Part shown: positions 14,381-23,103 of the stretch, in pieces | Position numbering within the stretch: position 1 is the stretch's first letter | How the letters are laid out: each line of letters begins with the position of its first letter | Source of the DNA: Thermoplasmata archaeon | Lineage (GTDB): Archaea; Thermoplasmatota; Thermoplasmata; Thermoplasmatales; Thermoplasmataceae | DNA length: 36,427 nucleotides | Direction: 5' to 3' | Assembly (NCBI GenBank): GCA_021793945.1 | Contig: JAJYRT010000002.1 | Location: 1-36,427 of the forward strand | Translations under genes and position numbers: made by a program | The notes under the pieces: model-generated | The model's database searches: none | What the model was told of the DNA's origin: nothing | The model's input: the letters and a program-made list of their open reading frames with translations, nothing else

Positions 14381-15643
14381 ATGGAAACAACACTAAAAAC
14401 AATAATGATAAAAACAACCCGCTTATTTCATGCAAAAGCCATGTCAAATTCCTTGATCAGGCGGATGATCCCTCCGTTCTTGCAGATAATGATTCTCCAG
14501 CTCCTCGCCAATTTCACAAACAATTCCTATGCTCCTCTCTCAGTTTTCATAAAGGGTACGTTCCAGATAAATTCCGTAGAGCTGGGTTTCATAACCAGCT
14601 CTGTTTTCCTGGGATCCCTGCTGGCTGCAAACGTAGGAGGGATAATGGTCGATCGGCTTGGTTCCATGACGGCACTCAAGATCTGTTTCTTCCTGCTTTC
14701 CCTTGGGTCACTGGTTGCTTTCAGCGCACAGACATACCTGGTCGTGGTCATGGGATACATCATCATAGGATTTGGCTACGGAATAGTCACCCCCGCGACA
14801 AACAGCGCAATAATCAACGCATACTACCCCAGGCACGCCGTACCCATGGGAATAAAACAAGCGGGAGTGCCTGTAGGAGCGGCACTCTCTGCGCTGGTGC
14901 TACCCATAATAGCCATAAAATTCTCCCTGAAGGATGCTTTCCTTGCAATGGTAGCCCTTGCATTCCTGATCGCCCTGATCATCAGGAAGTCAGGACCCAT
15001 GCCCAGGCAGGAAAGGGCAAGAAGCCAGTTCAACCGTACATTCCTCAAAGCGTTGAGAAACAGGAACCTAGTAATGATCAGCATTGTAGCAATATTTCTC
15101 TCCCTCGGGCAGCAGTCTATTTTCACGTATTTTGTCGTGTTCCTTAAATCCAGGGGCTATGAGGTGTTCTTCTCGGAACTGATGCTGGCGGTTATGCTGG
15201 TCGGAGCAGTTGTCGGAAGAGTGGTGTGGCCGGTTCTCAGCCAGTACGTTTTTCACATGAGCCAGAGGGTTGTCCTCCTTGTGATTGTTGTGCTTTCGGG
15301 TATCATGCTCATCCTTGTGCCTCTGGAAGCCTCGGAATGGTACTTTGCCTCCATCGGGTCGTTTTTCCTTGGATTTTCCGCGGTTGCCTGGAACTCGACC
15401 TATGTCACAATAATATCTGAAGAGGCTCCAAGGGATAGTGTTGGTGTGTACAGCGGCGCTGCACTGAGCATAATGTACATAGGCATCATCGTCGGAACTC
15501 CCCTGCTTGGATTCATTATAGACTCCATGACATACACCGCCATGTGGAGAACGGCGGGAACGCTGTTGCTTCTAGTATCCGTTGTGCTACTGGCGTATGA
15601 ATTGAGATCTCGAAGGAACCCGGTTGAACAATCTACCCAATAA
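14381..15643 (+). CDS. MFS transporter
   Basis: This 420-aa major facilitator has about 12 predicted helices. The loop 2-3 signature reads GGIMVDRLGSM, and the helix-5 region reads GFGYGIVTPATNSAI. Some 35 residues precede the first helix. The ATG at 14381 has no clear ribosome binding site; ATG at 14441 (MSNSLIRRMIPPF) is a plausible alternative. The gene is 49 bp downstream of the GNAT gene, in the same direction, so it may be co-transcribed and import the amino-acid-type substrate of that pathway. The substrate is unknown. Confidence 0.75.
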   Translation: METTLKTIMIKTTRLFHAKAMSNSLIRRMIPPFLQIMILQLLANFTNNSYAPLSVFIKGTFQINSVELGFITSSVFLGSLLAANVGGIMVDRLGSMTALKICFFLLSLGSLVAFSAQTYLVVVMGYIIIGFGYGIVTPATNSAIINAYYPRHAVPMGIKQAGVPVGAALSALVLPIIAIKFSLKDAFLAMVALAFLIALIIRKSGPMPRQERARSQFNRTFLKALRNRNLVMISIVAIFLSLGQQSIFTYFVVFLKSRGYEVFFSELMLAVMLVGAVVGRVVWPVLSQYVFHMSQRVVLLVIVVLSGIMLILVPLEASEWYFASIGSFFLGFSAVAWNSTYVTIISEEAPRDSVGVYSGAALSIMYIGIIVGTPLLGFIIDSMTYTAMWRTAGTLLLLVSVVLLAYELRSRRNPVEQSTQ

Positions 15644-15697
15644 TTTGTGCCTGCTGCTAAACAATATTTTTTATGGCGTAAGTCCTGAAGAGACGTT

Positions 15698-16048
15698 ATG
15701 AAAGTCGAAAATGACGATTTCTCTGACCTGGTGACCTATTTCTCCAACCTTTTCAGCCTGAAGAAAATGAGAAGGATACAGGTGGACAGGTATGGCATTT
15801 CCTATGAGTCCTGCGAGATCTTCATCGGCGCCGACACCAATGACCTTACAACAAAGAATGATTTTCCGGACCCAAAGGAGATTGACAGGATAAGGGCCAT
15901 AACTTTCTCGGTGTCCGGCATTAGCCCGGGTAGAGAGACAAGGGCCAGGATCTCGTGGGATAGTGTTGAAATGACACCCGACCCTGATAAAGACATTGCT
16001 GAGGATTTCATGAACCAGCTGGACAGGTCAACTTTCAGGTATTTTTAG
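15698..16048 (+). CDS. Hypothetical acidic protein
   Basis: I do not recognise this 116-aa protein. It is soluble and rich in Asp, Glu and Arg, with no membrane segment or cysteine motif. It begins MKVENDDFSDLVTYFSNLF and ends with an aromatic FRYF. Codon use resembles its neighbours. An AATATTTTTTA element about 30 bp before the ATG indicates its own leaderless promoter, which makes a real gene likely. Confidence 0.6.
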   Translation: MKVENDDFSDLVTYFSNLFSLKKMRRIQVDRYGISYESCEIFIGADTNDLTTKNDFPDPKEIDRIRAITFSVSGISPGRETRARISWDSVEMTPDPDKDIAEDFMNQLDRSTFRYF

Positions 16049-16075
16049 GCTGATGCATACCTGGATACAACAAAC

Positions 16076-16086
16076 TCTTAAATATT
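16076..16086 (+). promoter_or_regulatory. TATA-like element of the small membrane protein gene
   Basis: CTTAAATATTA is centred about 25 bp before the ATG at 16106, the leaderless spacing seen elsewhere in the window. Confidence 0.5.
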
Positions 16087-16105
16087 AAATGCCGGATACA
16101 ACTTC

Positions 16106-16543
16106 ATGGATGAACAGTCAAGGCTGGGTTACGTTGGTAACATTGCTGCGGGAATCATTGCAGCGCTGGCAATAACTCTACTGCTAATCAACCTGAGCTT
16201 CTTCGTCATTGTATTAGCGGGAATCGTTGCGGGACTGATTGCACGAGGAGCTGCAAGGGGAGCCATAGCAGGCGCCGTATCTGGAGCAATACTCTCCATT
16301 GCGGTCATAATATTTGCAATACTGGGAACCGGTGCGATGAATGTCTTCACGCCTTACTCTTCGTATTCCACCATAATTTCCAGTGACCTATCGCTGGTCT
16401 CGTACCTTACGGGACTGGGAAACACTGCGATGTACATCCGGCTTGTTGTATTCGGTGTGCTGTTCCAGGCACTGGGCGGGACCATAGGAGGGTTCCTGCT
16501 TCCCCATTCTGTCTGGTCGAAGGTTTCAGGGAGCAAAGCTTAA
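16106..16543 (+). CDS. DUF5518-like small membrane protein
   Basis: The 145-aa product has about four hydrophobic helices: 11-32, 33-55 with a small-residue GIVAGLIARGAARGAIAGAV stretch, 57-76, and 110-132. Two short soluble ends flank them. The Gly/Ala-rich first half followed by a serine-rich loop resembles DUF5518 proteins of archaea. The function of that family is unknown. A clear TATA-like element precedes the ATG. It may be co-regulated with, but is not fused to, the cobalamin adenosyltransferase gene 24 bp downstream. Confidence 0.65.
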   Translation: MDEQSRLGYVGNIAAGIIAALAITLLLINLSFFVIVLAGIVAGLIARGAARGAIAGAVSGAILSIAVIIFAILGTGAMNVFTPYSSYSTIISSDLSLVSYLTGLGNTAMYIRLVVFGVLFQALGGTIGGFLLPHSVWSKVSGSKA

Positions 16544-16567
16544 GTTTTTCCTGCCAATCTTATTGCA

Positions 16568-17101
16568 ATGTTTACGAGGCGGGGTGATACCGGAGAAACG
16601 GACACCGCACTTAAGAAGAGGGTGGGGAAGGCATCACCGCTTGTTGAATTTGAAGGCACGCTTGACGAGGCCATATCCTTCATCGGAAACGCAATTGTCA
16701 TAACGAGATGGGATGACGTCAGGCAGGATCTGCTGGCTGCACAGGAAGACCTTTACACTCTTGGCGAGGATGTGTCCGCAGAGGGAAAAGCTAGGGCCAT
16801 AAAGCCAGATAGAGTCGAATGGCTGGAGCAGAGATCACGGGAATACAAGGCAGAGATAGGCAAGGTCAGACTTTTTGTTGTACCCGGTGGGTCTGTTGAA
16901 GCTACCTCAATGCACATAGCCAGGACAGTGACAAGAAGGTTGGAGCGGCTAGCAGTTTACCTTTCCACGGAGATGGAGATTAACAGGTTCGTCATGATCT
17001 ACCTGAACAGGCTTTCATCCCTCCTGTTCATGACGGCTCTTATCTCGAACCGGCGGCTGGGAATTGAGGAGAGGATATGGGACATCAGGAGAGAGTCCTG
17101 A
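16568..17101 (+). CDS. pduO: PduO-type ATP:cob(I)alamin adenosyltransferase
   Basis: This enzyme transfers the adenosyl group of ATP to cob(I)alamin to make coenzyme B12, needed for example by methylmalonyl-CoA mutase. The 177-aa product has the family motifs in order. FTRRGDTGETD at residues 2-12 is the ATP-binding N-terminus and EGTLDEAISFIG lies at 29-40. VVPGGSVEATSMHIARTVTR and RRLERLA follow at about 104-128, and YLNRLSSLLF near 146-155. A TATA-like CTTAAGTTTTTCC overlaps the previous stop codon, about 25 bp before the ATG. The last 17 bp overlap the convergent lipB gene. Branched-chain and odd-chain acyl-CoA breakdown via propionyl-CoA would give it a role beside the neighbouring operons. 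Confidence 0.93.
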   Translation: MFTRRGDTGETDTALKKRVGKASPLVEFEGTLDEAISFIGNAIVITRWDDVRQDLLAAQEDLYTLGEDVSAEGKARAIKPDRVEWLEQRSREYKAEIGKVRLFVVPGGSVEATSMHIARTVTRRLERLAVYLSTEMEINRFVMIYLNRLSSLLFMTALISNRRLGIEERIWDIRRES

Positions 17102-17750
17102 CAGCTTCCATAAGCTCCTTCCTGCTCACCTCAGTGAATTGTCCATATTCTGAAGAGAAATTATTCACAATCTCCCTGATCACTGAAGATCGGTCAAGGG
17201 GAACAAAACCCATCGCTGATGGATCCATTCCGCATGGGTTAACCGCCAGGAAGCCGTTTATTGGCTCCTGCGTAAGATTCAGGGCGAAACCGTGATAGGA
17301 GATGTTCCCGTCAATTGCCATGCCAAGGGAAGCTACCTTCCTGTTTTCTCCGCTGATCCATATTCCGGGCTCCGCGCCTACGTATGGATCATAACCGAAA
17401 GACTTCAGTGTATTGATTATGGCCGATTCCACAGAATGAACAAATTTCCTGACGTCCTTCCTGCCATCCCTTTCAACGTTGAAAATCAGGTAGCATACCA
17501 GCTGGCCCGGAGAATGGTATGTCACGTCGCCTCCCCTGTCTGTCCTGACAACCTCCACTCCGGAAAAATTCTTCGGGTCTGCCTTCCTGCCGATGGTGTA
17601 AACAGGAGGATCGTGCTCCAAAAAGAGGAGGGTATTGCCTATTCTTCCCGCTTTCCTCAACTTCACCAGCTGCATCTGGAGGTCAAGGCATTCACCGTAG
17701 GGCATTCTGCCCAGATCAGTGCGCAGGTTTGAAGTGAAGCGGTTTTCCAT
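17085..17750 (-). CDS. lipB: Octanoyltransferase LipB
   Basis: LipB transfers octanoate from acyl carrier protein, or another donor, to the lipoyl-domain lysine. The 221-aa protein shows RGGDVTYHSPGQLVCY (72-87), the catalytic Lys138 in NRKVASLG and the acyl-cysteine Cys173 in NPCGM. All residues needed for catalysis are present. The ATG at 17750 lies 35 bp inside the end of the lipoamide dehydrogenase gene. LipB therefore closes the operon whose first gene is lipA, and its substrate is probably the E2 lipoyl domain encoded between them. The acyl donor is an open question, since archaea often lack bacterial-type ACP. Confidence 0.94.
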   Translation of the reverse strand: MENRFTSNLRTDLGRMPYGECLDLQMQLVKLRKAGRIGNTLLFLEHDPPVYTIGRKADPKNFSGVEVVRTDRGGDVTYHSPGQLVCYLIFNVERDGRKDVRKFVHSVESAIINTLKSFGYDPYVGAEPGIWISGENRKVASLGMAIDGNISYHGFALNLTQEPINGFLAVNPCGMDPSAMGFVPLDRSSVIREIVNNFSSEYGQFTEVSRKELMEAVRTLS

Positions 17751-19035
17751 ATGCAGCTTCCGCTGATTCCTTCACGCCCTCGGATACCGTCGGGTGAGGG
17801 TGAATGGTCAGGCCTATATCCATTGCGTTCAGCCCTGATTCCACTGCCAGGGAGATCTCGGAGATCATCTCTGAAGCGTGCGGAGCGACCAGCCCGGCAC
17901 CCTTGACCTTACCATTCTCGTCATGGTATATGCGGTAACCTCCGATTGTGGCATTCATGCTCAGTGCCCTCCCATTTGCGGCAACAGGAAAATAGGTTTC
18001 CCCTGTGGACTTGGATCCCGTGTAGGCAATCTCCGGATCAGAATATATGACGTATGGCATGGCAAGGTACTCCACCTCGCTGTCAATTCCACAAATGTTG
18101 TCGGAGGCTATATCGGCATCATAGTATGCCTTATGCGCGAGCATGGGCTGTCCAGAAACATCGCCGATGGCGTAAACGTTAGGGATGCTGGTTCTCTTCC
18201 TCCGGTCTGTCCTTATGAAGTTACCATCCATGGCGAGCCCGAGCCTTTCAAGGCCGAATCCTGAAATGTTAGGCTTCCTTCCCACCGTAAGCATAACAGT
18301 GTCAGCTGTCATCGTGTTTCCATTTTCCAGCACCACCGAGTATTTTTCAGCCTTTGTGACGGACTTGACCTTTGTGTCTGTGAAGACTGTTATGCCCAGT
18401 TCCCTGATCTTCCTCTCCACGGGTTTCACGAGATCTGGATCAACACCGGGCAAAATTGTCGGCATCATTTCAACCACTGTAACCTTTGATCCGAGTTTTG
18501 CCATTGCCGTCCCGAGTTCAATGCCGATGTATCCGCCACCTATCACGACCAGTGTTTCCGGTATGGATTTAAGGTCAAGCATTTCCCTGTTGTAAAGCAC
18601 TCCCTGAAAACTGTCGAATTTGACCGGGGATGATCCGGTGGCTATTACAAGATTTTCCGCCTCATATGTCTTATCCCCAACGGCCACATGGGTGCTGTCA
18701 ACAATCACCGCCTCTCCCCTGGCTATCTCGACGGAATAGCCCTTGCATAGGGTTTCCACACCGCCCGTAAGCCTGTTTATCATTCCCCATTTCCATTCCT
18801 GCCACTGGGCCATGTCTATCTTTAGGTCCATCTGAACCCCTTTCATTCTCTTCAGGTAGTCAATGGAGCTGGCAAGTTCTATTATAGCCTTTGAAGGTAT
18901 GCATCCATAGTTGAGGCATTCGCCCCCTATCCTGTCCTTCTCCACGAGAACAACTTTCTTTCCCTTCTGGCCAAGCCTGATTGCAGCCGCATACCCTCCC
19001 GGGCCGGCTCCGATAATTATAGCGTCGTATCTCAT
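17716..19035 (-). CDS. lpdA: Dihydrolipoamide dehydrogenase (E3)
   Basis: E3 re-oxidises the dihydrolipoyl group of E2 and reduces NAD+. The 439-aa flavoprotein begins with the FAD motif IIGAGPGGYAAA (7-18). The redox-active disulfide is Cys40/Cys45 in GGECLNYGC. An NAD-binding VVIGGGYIGIELG lies near residue 170. The FAD-binding YAIGDV is present, and HPHPTVSE near the C-terminus provides the His-Glu pair. It starts 11 bp after the E2 stop codon and overlaps lipB at its end. The length is slightly below the usual 460-470 aa but no motif is missing. Confidence 0.95.
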   Translation of the reverse strand: MRYDAIIIGAGPGGYAAAIRLGQKGKKVVLVEKDRIGGECLNYGCIPSKAIIELASSIDYLKRMKGVQMDLKIDMAQWQEWKWGMINRLTGGVETLCKGYSVEIARGEAVIVDSTHVAVGDKTYEAENLVIATGSSPVKFDSFQGVLYNREMLDLKSIPETLVVIGGGYIGIELGTAMAKLGSKVTVVEMMPTILPGVDPDLVKPVERKIRELGITVFTDTKVKSVTKAEKYSVVLENGNTMTADTVMLTVGRKPNISGFGLERLGLAMDGNFIRTDRRKRTSIPNVYAIGDVSGQPMLAHKAYYDADIASDNICGIDSEVEYLAMPYVIYSDPEIAYTGSKSTGETYFPVAANGRALSMNATIGGYRIYHDENGKVKGAGLVAPHASEMISEISLAVESGLNAMDIGLTIHPHPTVSEGVKESAEAAYGKPLHFKPAH

Positions 19036-19046
19036 GTTGCCACCAC

Positions 19047-20219
19047 TTATTGCGCCAGGAACACTATGGGGTTCTCCAGGTACCCCTTTACTTCGGTGAT
19101 GAACCTCGCAGCTTCAGCCCCGTCAATCAGCCTGTGATCGCATGACAGGGAGATGAACATCTTCCTGGTGGCTTTTCCGTTTCCATCCACTGAAGACCGT
19201 ATGCGATGCACACCGAGTATGGCAACTTCCGGATAGTTGATGATGGGCGTTGACATTATCCCCCCAATCGTACCCACGTTGGTCACCGTGAAGGTCGATC
19301 CCTGGACCTCCTTCAACTTGAGCTGGCTTTTCCTGGCCCTGTCCGCCAGATCAGATATTTCTGAAGATACCTCAACAAGGCTCTTCCTGTCAGCATCGCT
19401 GACAACAGCAACGGTCAGGCCGTCAGGCGTGTCTATGGCAATCCCTATGTTGTACTGCTTTCTTATGGTGTAGTTCTTCTTTTCCTCGTTGTATAGAGCG
19501 TTCAGGTAAGGATGTTTCTTGAGTGCCACAACGGTAGCCTTCACAAAAAACGGCGTGAATGAGACAGATATGCCCTTCTCCTTGAGCCTATCCCTTGCTT
19601 CTGTCATTGCGGAAACGTCAATCTCTTCCATCACCGTGAAGTGGGGCATCGTCTGCTTGGATTTTGTCATCTTCTCAGATATCAGCCTGCGGAGTCCCCT
19701 CATCTCAAGAACCTCGTCACCAGGAGTTGCTGTTTCCACGTGTTTAGTCTCTGCGGGTGCAGGTGCCTTTGGTTTCGACGCTGCACGGTCCAGGTCCTCA
19801 AGCGTTATTCTCCCACCGTCACCAGTGCCGGTAACGTCTGCCAGACTGATTCCTCTATCCCTGGCGATGCGCCTCACTGCAGGCGAAGCGGTAGCTATAC
19901 CTGATTTGGCCGCCTGAATTTGTGGTGATGGTTTCGGGGCAGGTGGTGCCTCAGCTGCTTCCACTGCGGCAGCCGGCGTTGCGGATCCATCGTCAACCTG
20001 CAGCAGAACCGTACCGACCTGCACAACCTGGCCCTCCGGAAACATTATCCTTGAAACCTTGCCATTTACCGGTGACGGGATCCTGACAGTAACCTTGTCG
20101 GTCATGATTTCAACCATGTCCTGGTCCTTGCTTATTGTATCCCCCTCCCTTACGTGCCACTTTACTATTTCGCCTTCTGTTACTCCCTCTCCAATGTCTG
20201 GAAGCTTGAATACATACAT
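19047..20219 (-). CDS. 2-oxoacid dehydrogenase E2, dihydrolipoyl acyltransferase
   Basis: This is the core acyltransferase of the multienzyme complex, 390 aa. The order is one N-terminal lipoyl domain (1-78) with Lys42 in MTDKV, then an Ala/Pro-rich linker. A peripheral-subunit-binding domain follows at about 110-145 (ASPAVRRIARDRGISL). A second linker and the acyltransferase domain to the C-terminus complete the protein. The catalytic motif is DHRLIDG with His362 and Asp366. A single lipoyl domain is common in archaeal and branched-chain E2 proteins. An AGGTGATC ribosome binding site precedes the ATG. Work on Thermoplasma acidophilum showed a homologous operon encodes a branched-chain 2-oxoacid dehydrogenase. 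Confidence 0.95.
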   Translation of the reverse strand: MYVFKLPDIGEGVTEGEIVKWHVREGDTISKDQDMVEIMTDKVTVRIPSPVNGKVSRIMFPEGQVVQVGTVLLQVDDGSATPAAAVEAAEAPPAPKPSPQIQAAKSGIATASPAVRRIARDRGISLADVTGTGDGGRITLEDLDRAASKPKAPAPAETKHVETATPGDEVLEMRGLRRLISEKMTKSKQTMPHFTVMEEIDVSAMTEARDRLKEKGISVSFTPFFVKATVVALKKHPYLNALYNEEKKNYTIRKQYNIGIAIDTPDGLTVAVVSDADRKSLVEVSSEISDLADRARKSQLKLKEVQGSTFTVTNVGTIGGIMSTPIINYPEVAILGVHRIRSSVDGNGKATRKMFISLSCDHRLIDGAEAARFITEVKGYLENPIVFLAQ

Positions 20220-20223
20220 GTGA

Positions 20224-21192
20224 TCACCTGAACTCCATAACCCTGTTCACAGCCTTCATGATGCGTGCCTCGTTGGGCATATAATAGTCCTCAAGCCGGT
20301 ATGGAAATGGTATGTCCGGACCGGTAACCCTGAGGATTGGTGCATACAGATATTCTATTGCCCTTTCCGATATAAGGGCAGAGATTTCCGCCCCCATTCC
20401 AAGCGTTCTTGGGGCTTCGTGCACAATAACAACCCTCCCGGTTTTCTTCTCGGAAGAGATTATTGCATTGACATCCATCGGCAGCAGGGTCCTGAGATCA
20501 AGAACATCTGCATTCAGGTTGTTCTTCTTCACCGTGTTAAGAACGGTTGGCACCATCGCTCCGTACGTGATTATGGTCAGGTCGTCCCCCTCCATGGGTT
20601 TGGCTGCCTCACCTATCTTCACTCTGTATTCTTCATCCGGGACGTCTATTTTTGCCGCCCTGTAAAGCCTCTTCGGCTCAAGGAATATGACCGGATCGGG
20701 ACTCTCGACCGATGAAAGAAGCAAACCCTTGGCGTCATATGGATTTGACGGCGTCACTACTACAAGCCCAGCAGTATGGGCAAAATACGCCTCCCCGCTC
20801 TGGGAATGGTACAGTCCTCCCCTTATCCCTCCTCCGTATGGAGTCCGGAGAACCATTGGGAGGGTGAAGCCCCCGCCTGACCTGTATCTCATCTTTGCCA
20901 TCTGGTTTATGATCTGATCAAATGCAGTGTAAATAAAATCCTGGAACTGTATCTCCGGGATGGCCTTCACTCCCATGAGCGACATGCCAACAGACATGCC
21001 AACGATTCCAAGTTCCACCAGGGGAGTGTCTATTACCCTTTCCTCTCCGTATTTGGCCTGCAGTCCTTCGGTAACCCTGAAGACTCCCCCGTCCTTGCCG
21101 ATATCCTCGCCGAGCAGGATCACGCTCGGGTCCCCTGACATGATATGATCAAGTGTTGAATTGAGTGCCTGTACCATATTCATTGTGCTCAA
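20224..21192 (-). CDS. 2-oxoacid dehydrogenase E1 beta subunit
   Basis: The 322-aa subunit contributes half of the thiamine diphosphate site of the E1 alpha2beta2 decarboxylase. Recognisable blocks are LGEDIGKDGGVFRVTEGL (23-40), DTPLVELGIVGMSVGMSL (55-72) and the EIQFQDFIYTAFDQI segment (79-93). TPSNPYDAKGLL and VIVHEAPRTLG follow further on. It is best matched by branched-chain or pyruvate E1 beta. The start is TTG at 21192, overlapping the E1 alpha stop; GAGGAGGAGG six bases upstream supports TTG rather than the ATG three codons later. Confidence 0.94.
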   Translation of the reverse strand: MSTMNMVQALNSTLDHIMSGDPSVILLGEDIGKDGGVFRVTEGLQAKYGEERVIDTPLVELGIVGMSVGMSLMGVKAIPEIQFQDFIYTAFDQIINQMAKMRYRSGGGFTLPMVLRTPYGGGIRGGLYHSQSGEAYFAHTAGLVVVTPSNPYDAKGLLLSSVESPDPVIFLEPKRLYRAAKIDVPDEEYRVKIGEAAKPMEGDDLTIITYGAMVPTVLNTVKKNNLNADVLDLRTLLPMDVNAIISSEKKTGRVVIVHEAPRTLGMGAEISALISERAIEYLYAPILRVTGPDIPFPYRLEDYYMPNEARIMKAVNRVMEFR

Positions 21193-22202
21193 AGGATATC
21201 CTCCTCCTCTTCCTTTATTATCCAGTTCTTCTCAGCGTAAACGTCGTCGAACATAGTCCTGGGTTCTGGTGCAGGTATCTTCTCCTGTATGTCGAACTTG
21301 TCGTTGACCATCTTCGTAGACTCCTCCTTAATCTTTGCTATGAGCGAATCATTAAGATATCCGAGGGATTTCAGCTGTTCCTCGGCAATCGTGATTGGAT
21401 CCTTCTCGCTGCCTTCCTCAACCGTCTGGCTCCTGTACTTTGAAGGATCATCGGAGGTTGAGTGGGCTCCCATCCTGAAGCTTATGGCATCTATGAGAGT
21501 CGGCCCATTTCCAGACCTGGCTCTTTCCACGGCTTCCATTGTTGCTCTGTAAGTCTCTATGAAGTTGTTGCCATCGACCTTCACGCCCTTCATTCCATAG
21601 GCAGCTGCCTTCTCAGATATCTCAACCTTTGTCTGTTTCTCCGTCGGAAGGGATATTGCCCATCCGTTATTCTCGCACAGGAAAATCACAGGCAGGTTAA
21701 ATACCGCAGCAAGATTCATTGCTGCGTGAAAATCCGGGGTTGAAGTTGATCCGTCTCCGAAGGTAGCAACAACAACGGTGTTCTTTTTCTGGTACCTCAG
21801 GGCATATGCTGCGCCAACAGCAAGCGGCAGGTTTGTTGCAACCGGGCTCTGGACCGACATGAAGTTGTATTTCTTTGCTGTATAGTGGCTTGGCATCTGC
21901 CTTCCCTTTGATTCATCTTCCGCATTCCCCATTATCTGGTCAAGAATGACCTCGATGGGTACGCCCCTGTGGATCATGAGTGCGACATCCCTGTAATACT
22001 GGAATATCACGTCGTCATGGTCGAGTGCCATGGAAAGCCCGACCTGTGTTGCCTCCTGTCCTATGGATGGAGTGTAGAAGCCTATTCTCCCCTGCCTCTG
22101 GGCCATCACTATCTTCTTGTCGAATGTCCTGGACAGCACCATTGCTGTGTATGCCCTGACAAAGACGTCCTTTTCATTCTGTTCATTCACCATTTCTGTC
22201 AT
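21189..22202 (-). CDS. 2-oxoacid dehydrogenase E1 alpha subunit
   Basis: The 337-aa thiamine diphosphate-binding subunit decarboxylates a 2-oxoacid and acylates the E2 lipoyl group. The cofactor motif starts with GDG (149-151) and ends at CENNGW (176-181). The conserved IGQEATQVGL (48-57) and RMGAHSTSDDPSKYR are present; the last resembles the phosphorylation-loop region of branched-chain E1. The ATG at 22202 has AAGGAGG seven bases before it and overlaps the lipA end by 20 bp. Substrate class (branched-chain versus pyruvate or acetoin) is inferred from Thermoplasma homology. Confidence 0.94.
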   Translation of the reverse strand: MTEMVNEQNEKDVFVRAYTAMVLSRTFDKKIVMAQRQGRIGFYTPSIGQEATQVGLSMALDHDDVIFQYYRDVALMIHRGVPIEVILDQIMGNAEDESKGRQMPSHYTAKKYNFMSVQSPVATNLPLAVGAAYALRYQKKNTVVVATFGDGSTSTPDFHAAMNLAAVFNLPVIFLCENNGWAISLPTEKQTKVEISEKAAAYGMKGVKVDGNNFIETYRATMEAVERARSGNGPTLIDAISFRMGAHSTSDDPSKYRSQTVEEGSEKDPITIAEEQLKSLGYLNDSLIAKIKEESTKMVNDKFDIQEKIPAPEPRTMFDDVYAEKNWIIKEEEEDIL

Positions 22203-23052
22203 TATTTAACCTCCTTAATGTCCACGCTTCCGCTGCTTTGTACGATGTCCTGACAAGAGGGCCGGAAGCTACGTAGGAGAAACCCAGCCTGTAGCCCATT
22301 TCCTCCAGTCTTCGAAACCTGTCCACAGTGCAGTACTCCTTCACCTCAATCTGTTTCTTTGACGGCCGCAGGTACTGTCCAATAGTGAGTATGTCCACGC
22401 CTGCATCCCTCAGGTCCTCCATGGTTTCCATCACTTCTTCATCCGATTCACCATTCCCGAGCATAATAGAGGATTTGGTAATCTGCATGCTGTTTTTTTC
22501 CTTGACATATCTCAACAATGAAAGCGATTGATCATATCCGGCCCTTGCGTCCCTTATAACTGGCGTCAGCCGTCTCACCGTTTCCACGTTATGTGCAAGA
22601 ACCTCCGGCCTTTCCACAATTATATTGTCAATCAGTTCCCTCTTTCCCTGGAAATCCGGTATTAGCACCTCGACATAAACGCCTGATTCCTTTACCTTCC
22701 TTATGACCCTTGCAAAGTGGCCTGATCCCTGATCGGGAAGATCGTCTCGATCGACGGAGGTAATTACGACGTATTTCAGTGCCATCGCACTGACTGACTC
22801 GGCAACCTTGTCTGGTTCCCCGGTATCCAGGGGAAGCATGCCTCCGTGTGTGACGGAGCAGAATCTGCAGCCGCGAGAGCAATTGCTTCCCATAATCATG
22901 AATGTTGCAGTGCCGCTCTGCCAGCATTCTGCGATATTCGGGCACCTGGCCTCCTCGCATACTGTGTGAAGCGAACGTTCTCTAAGTGTACCCTTGATGA
23001 AATTATAAGTATCCCCGGCGGGTATGCCCACTTTCACGTACTCTGGCTTCAC
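22183..23052 (-). CDS. lipA: Lipoyl synthase LipA
   Basis: This radical SAM enzyme inserts two sulfur atoms into protein-bound octanoyl groups. The 289-aa product has the auxiliary-cluster set CEEARCPNIAEC (33-44), the radical SAM set CSRGCRFCSV and the C-terminal Arg-Ser motif region (GPLVRTSYKA). The start is GTG, with a TATA-like GTTTAGTATATC about 26 bp upstream, so the operon message probably begins at this codon. Leading the operon with lipA and ending it with lipB puts cofactor assembly under the same control as the complex that uses it. Confidence 0.95.
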   Translation of the reverse strand: MKPEYVKVGIPAGDTYNFIKGTLRERSLHTVCEEARCPNIAECWQSGTATFMIMGSNCSRGCRFCSVTHGGMLPLDTGEPDKVAESVSAMALKYVVITSVDRDDLPDQGSGHFARVIRKVKESGVYVEVLIPDFQGKRELIDNIIVERPEVLAHNVETVRRLTPVIRDARAGYDQSLSLLRYVKEKNSMQITKSSIMLGNGESDEEVMETMEDLRDAGVDILTIGQYLRPSKKQIEVKEYCTVDRFRRLEEMGYRLGFSYVASGPLVRTSYKAAEAWTLRRLNNDRNGE

Positions 23053-23069
23053 GCACTTAAATGCCTTGA

Positions 23070-23084
23070 AGATATACTAAACTA
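23070..23084 (-). promoter_or_regulatory. TATA-like element of the lipA-E1-E2-E3-lipB operon
   Basis: On the minus strand GTTTAGTATATCTTC is centred about 26 bp before the GTG start of lipA. This is the only good core promoter before the six-gene operon, whose members overlap or lie within 11 bp of each other. Confidence 0.55.
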
Positions 23085-23103
23085 TCGTAAATGTTCGGTT
23101 GCA

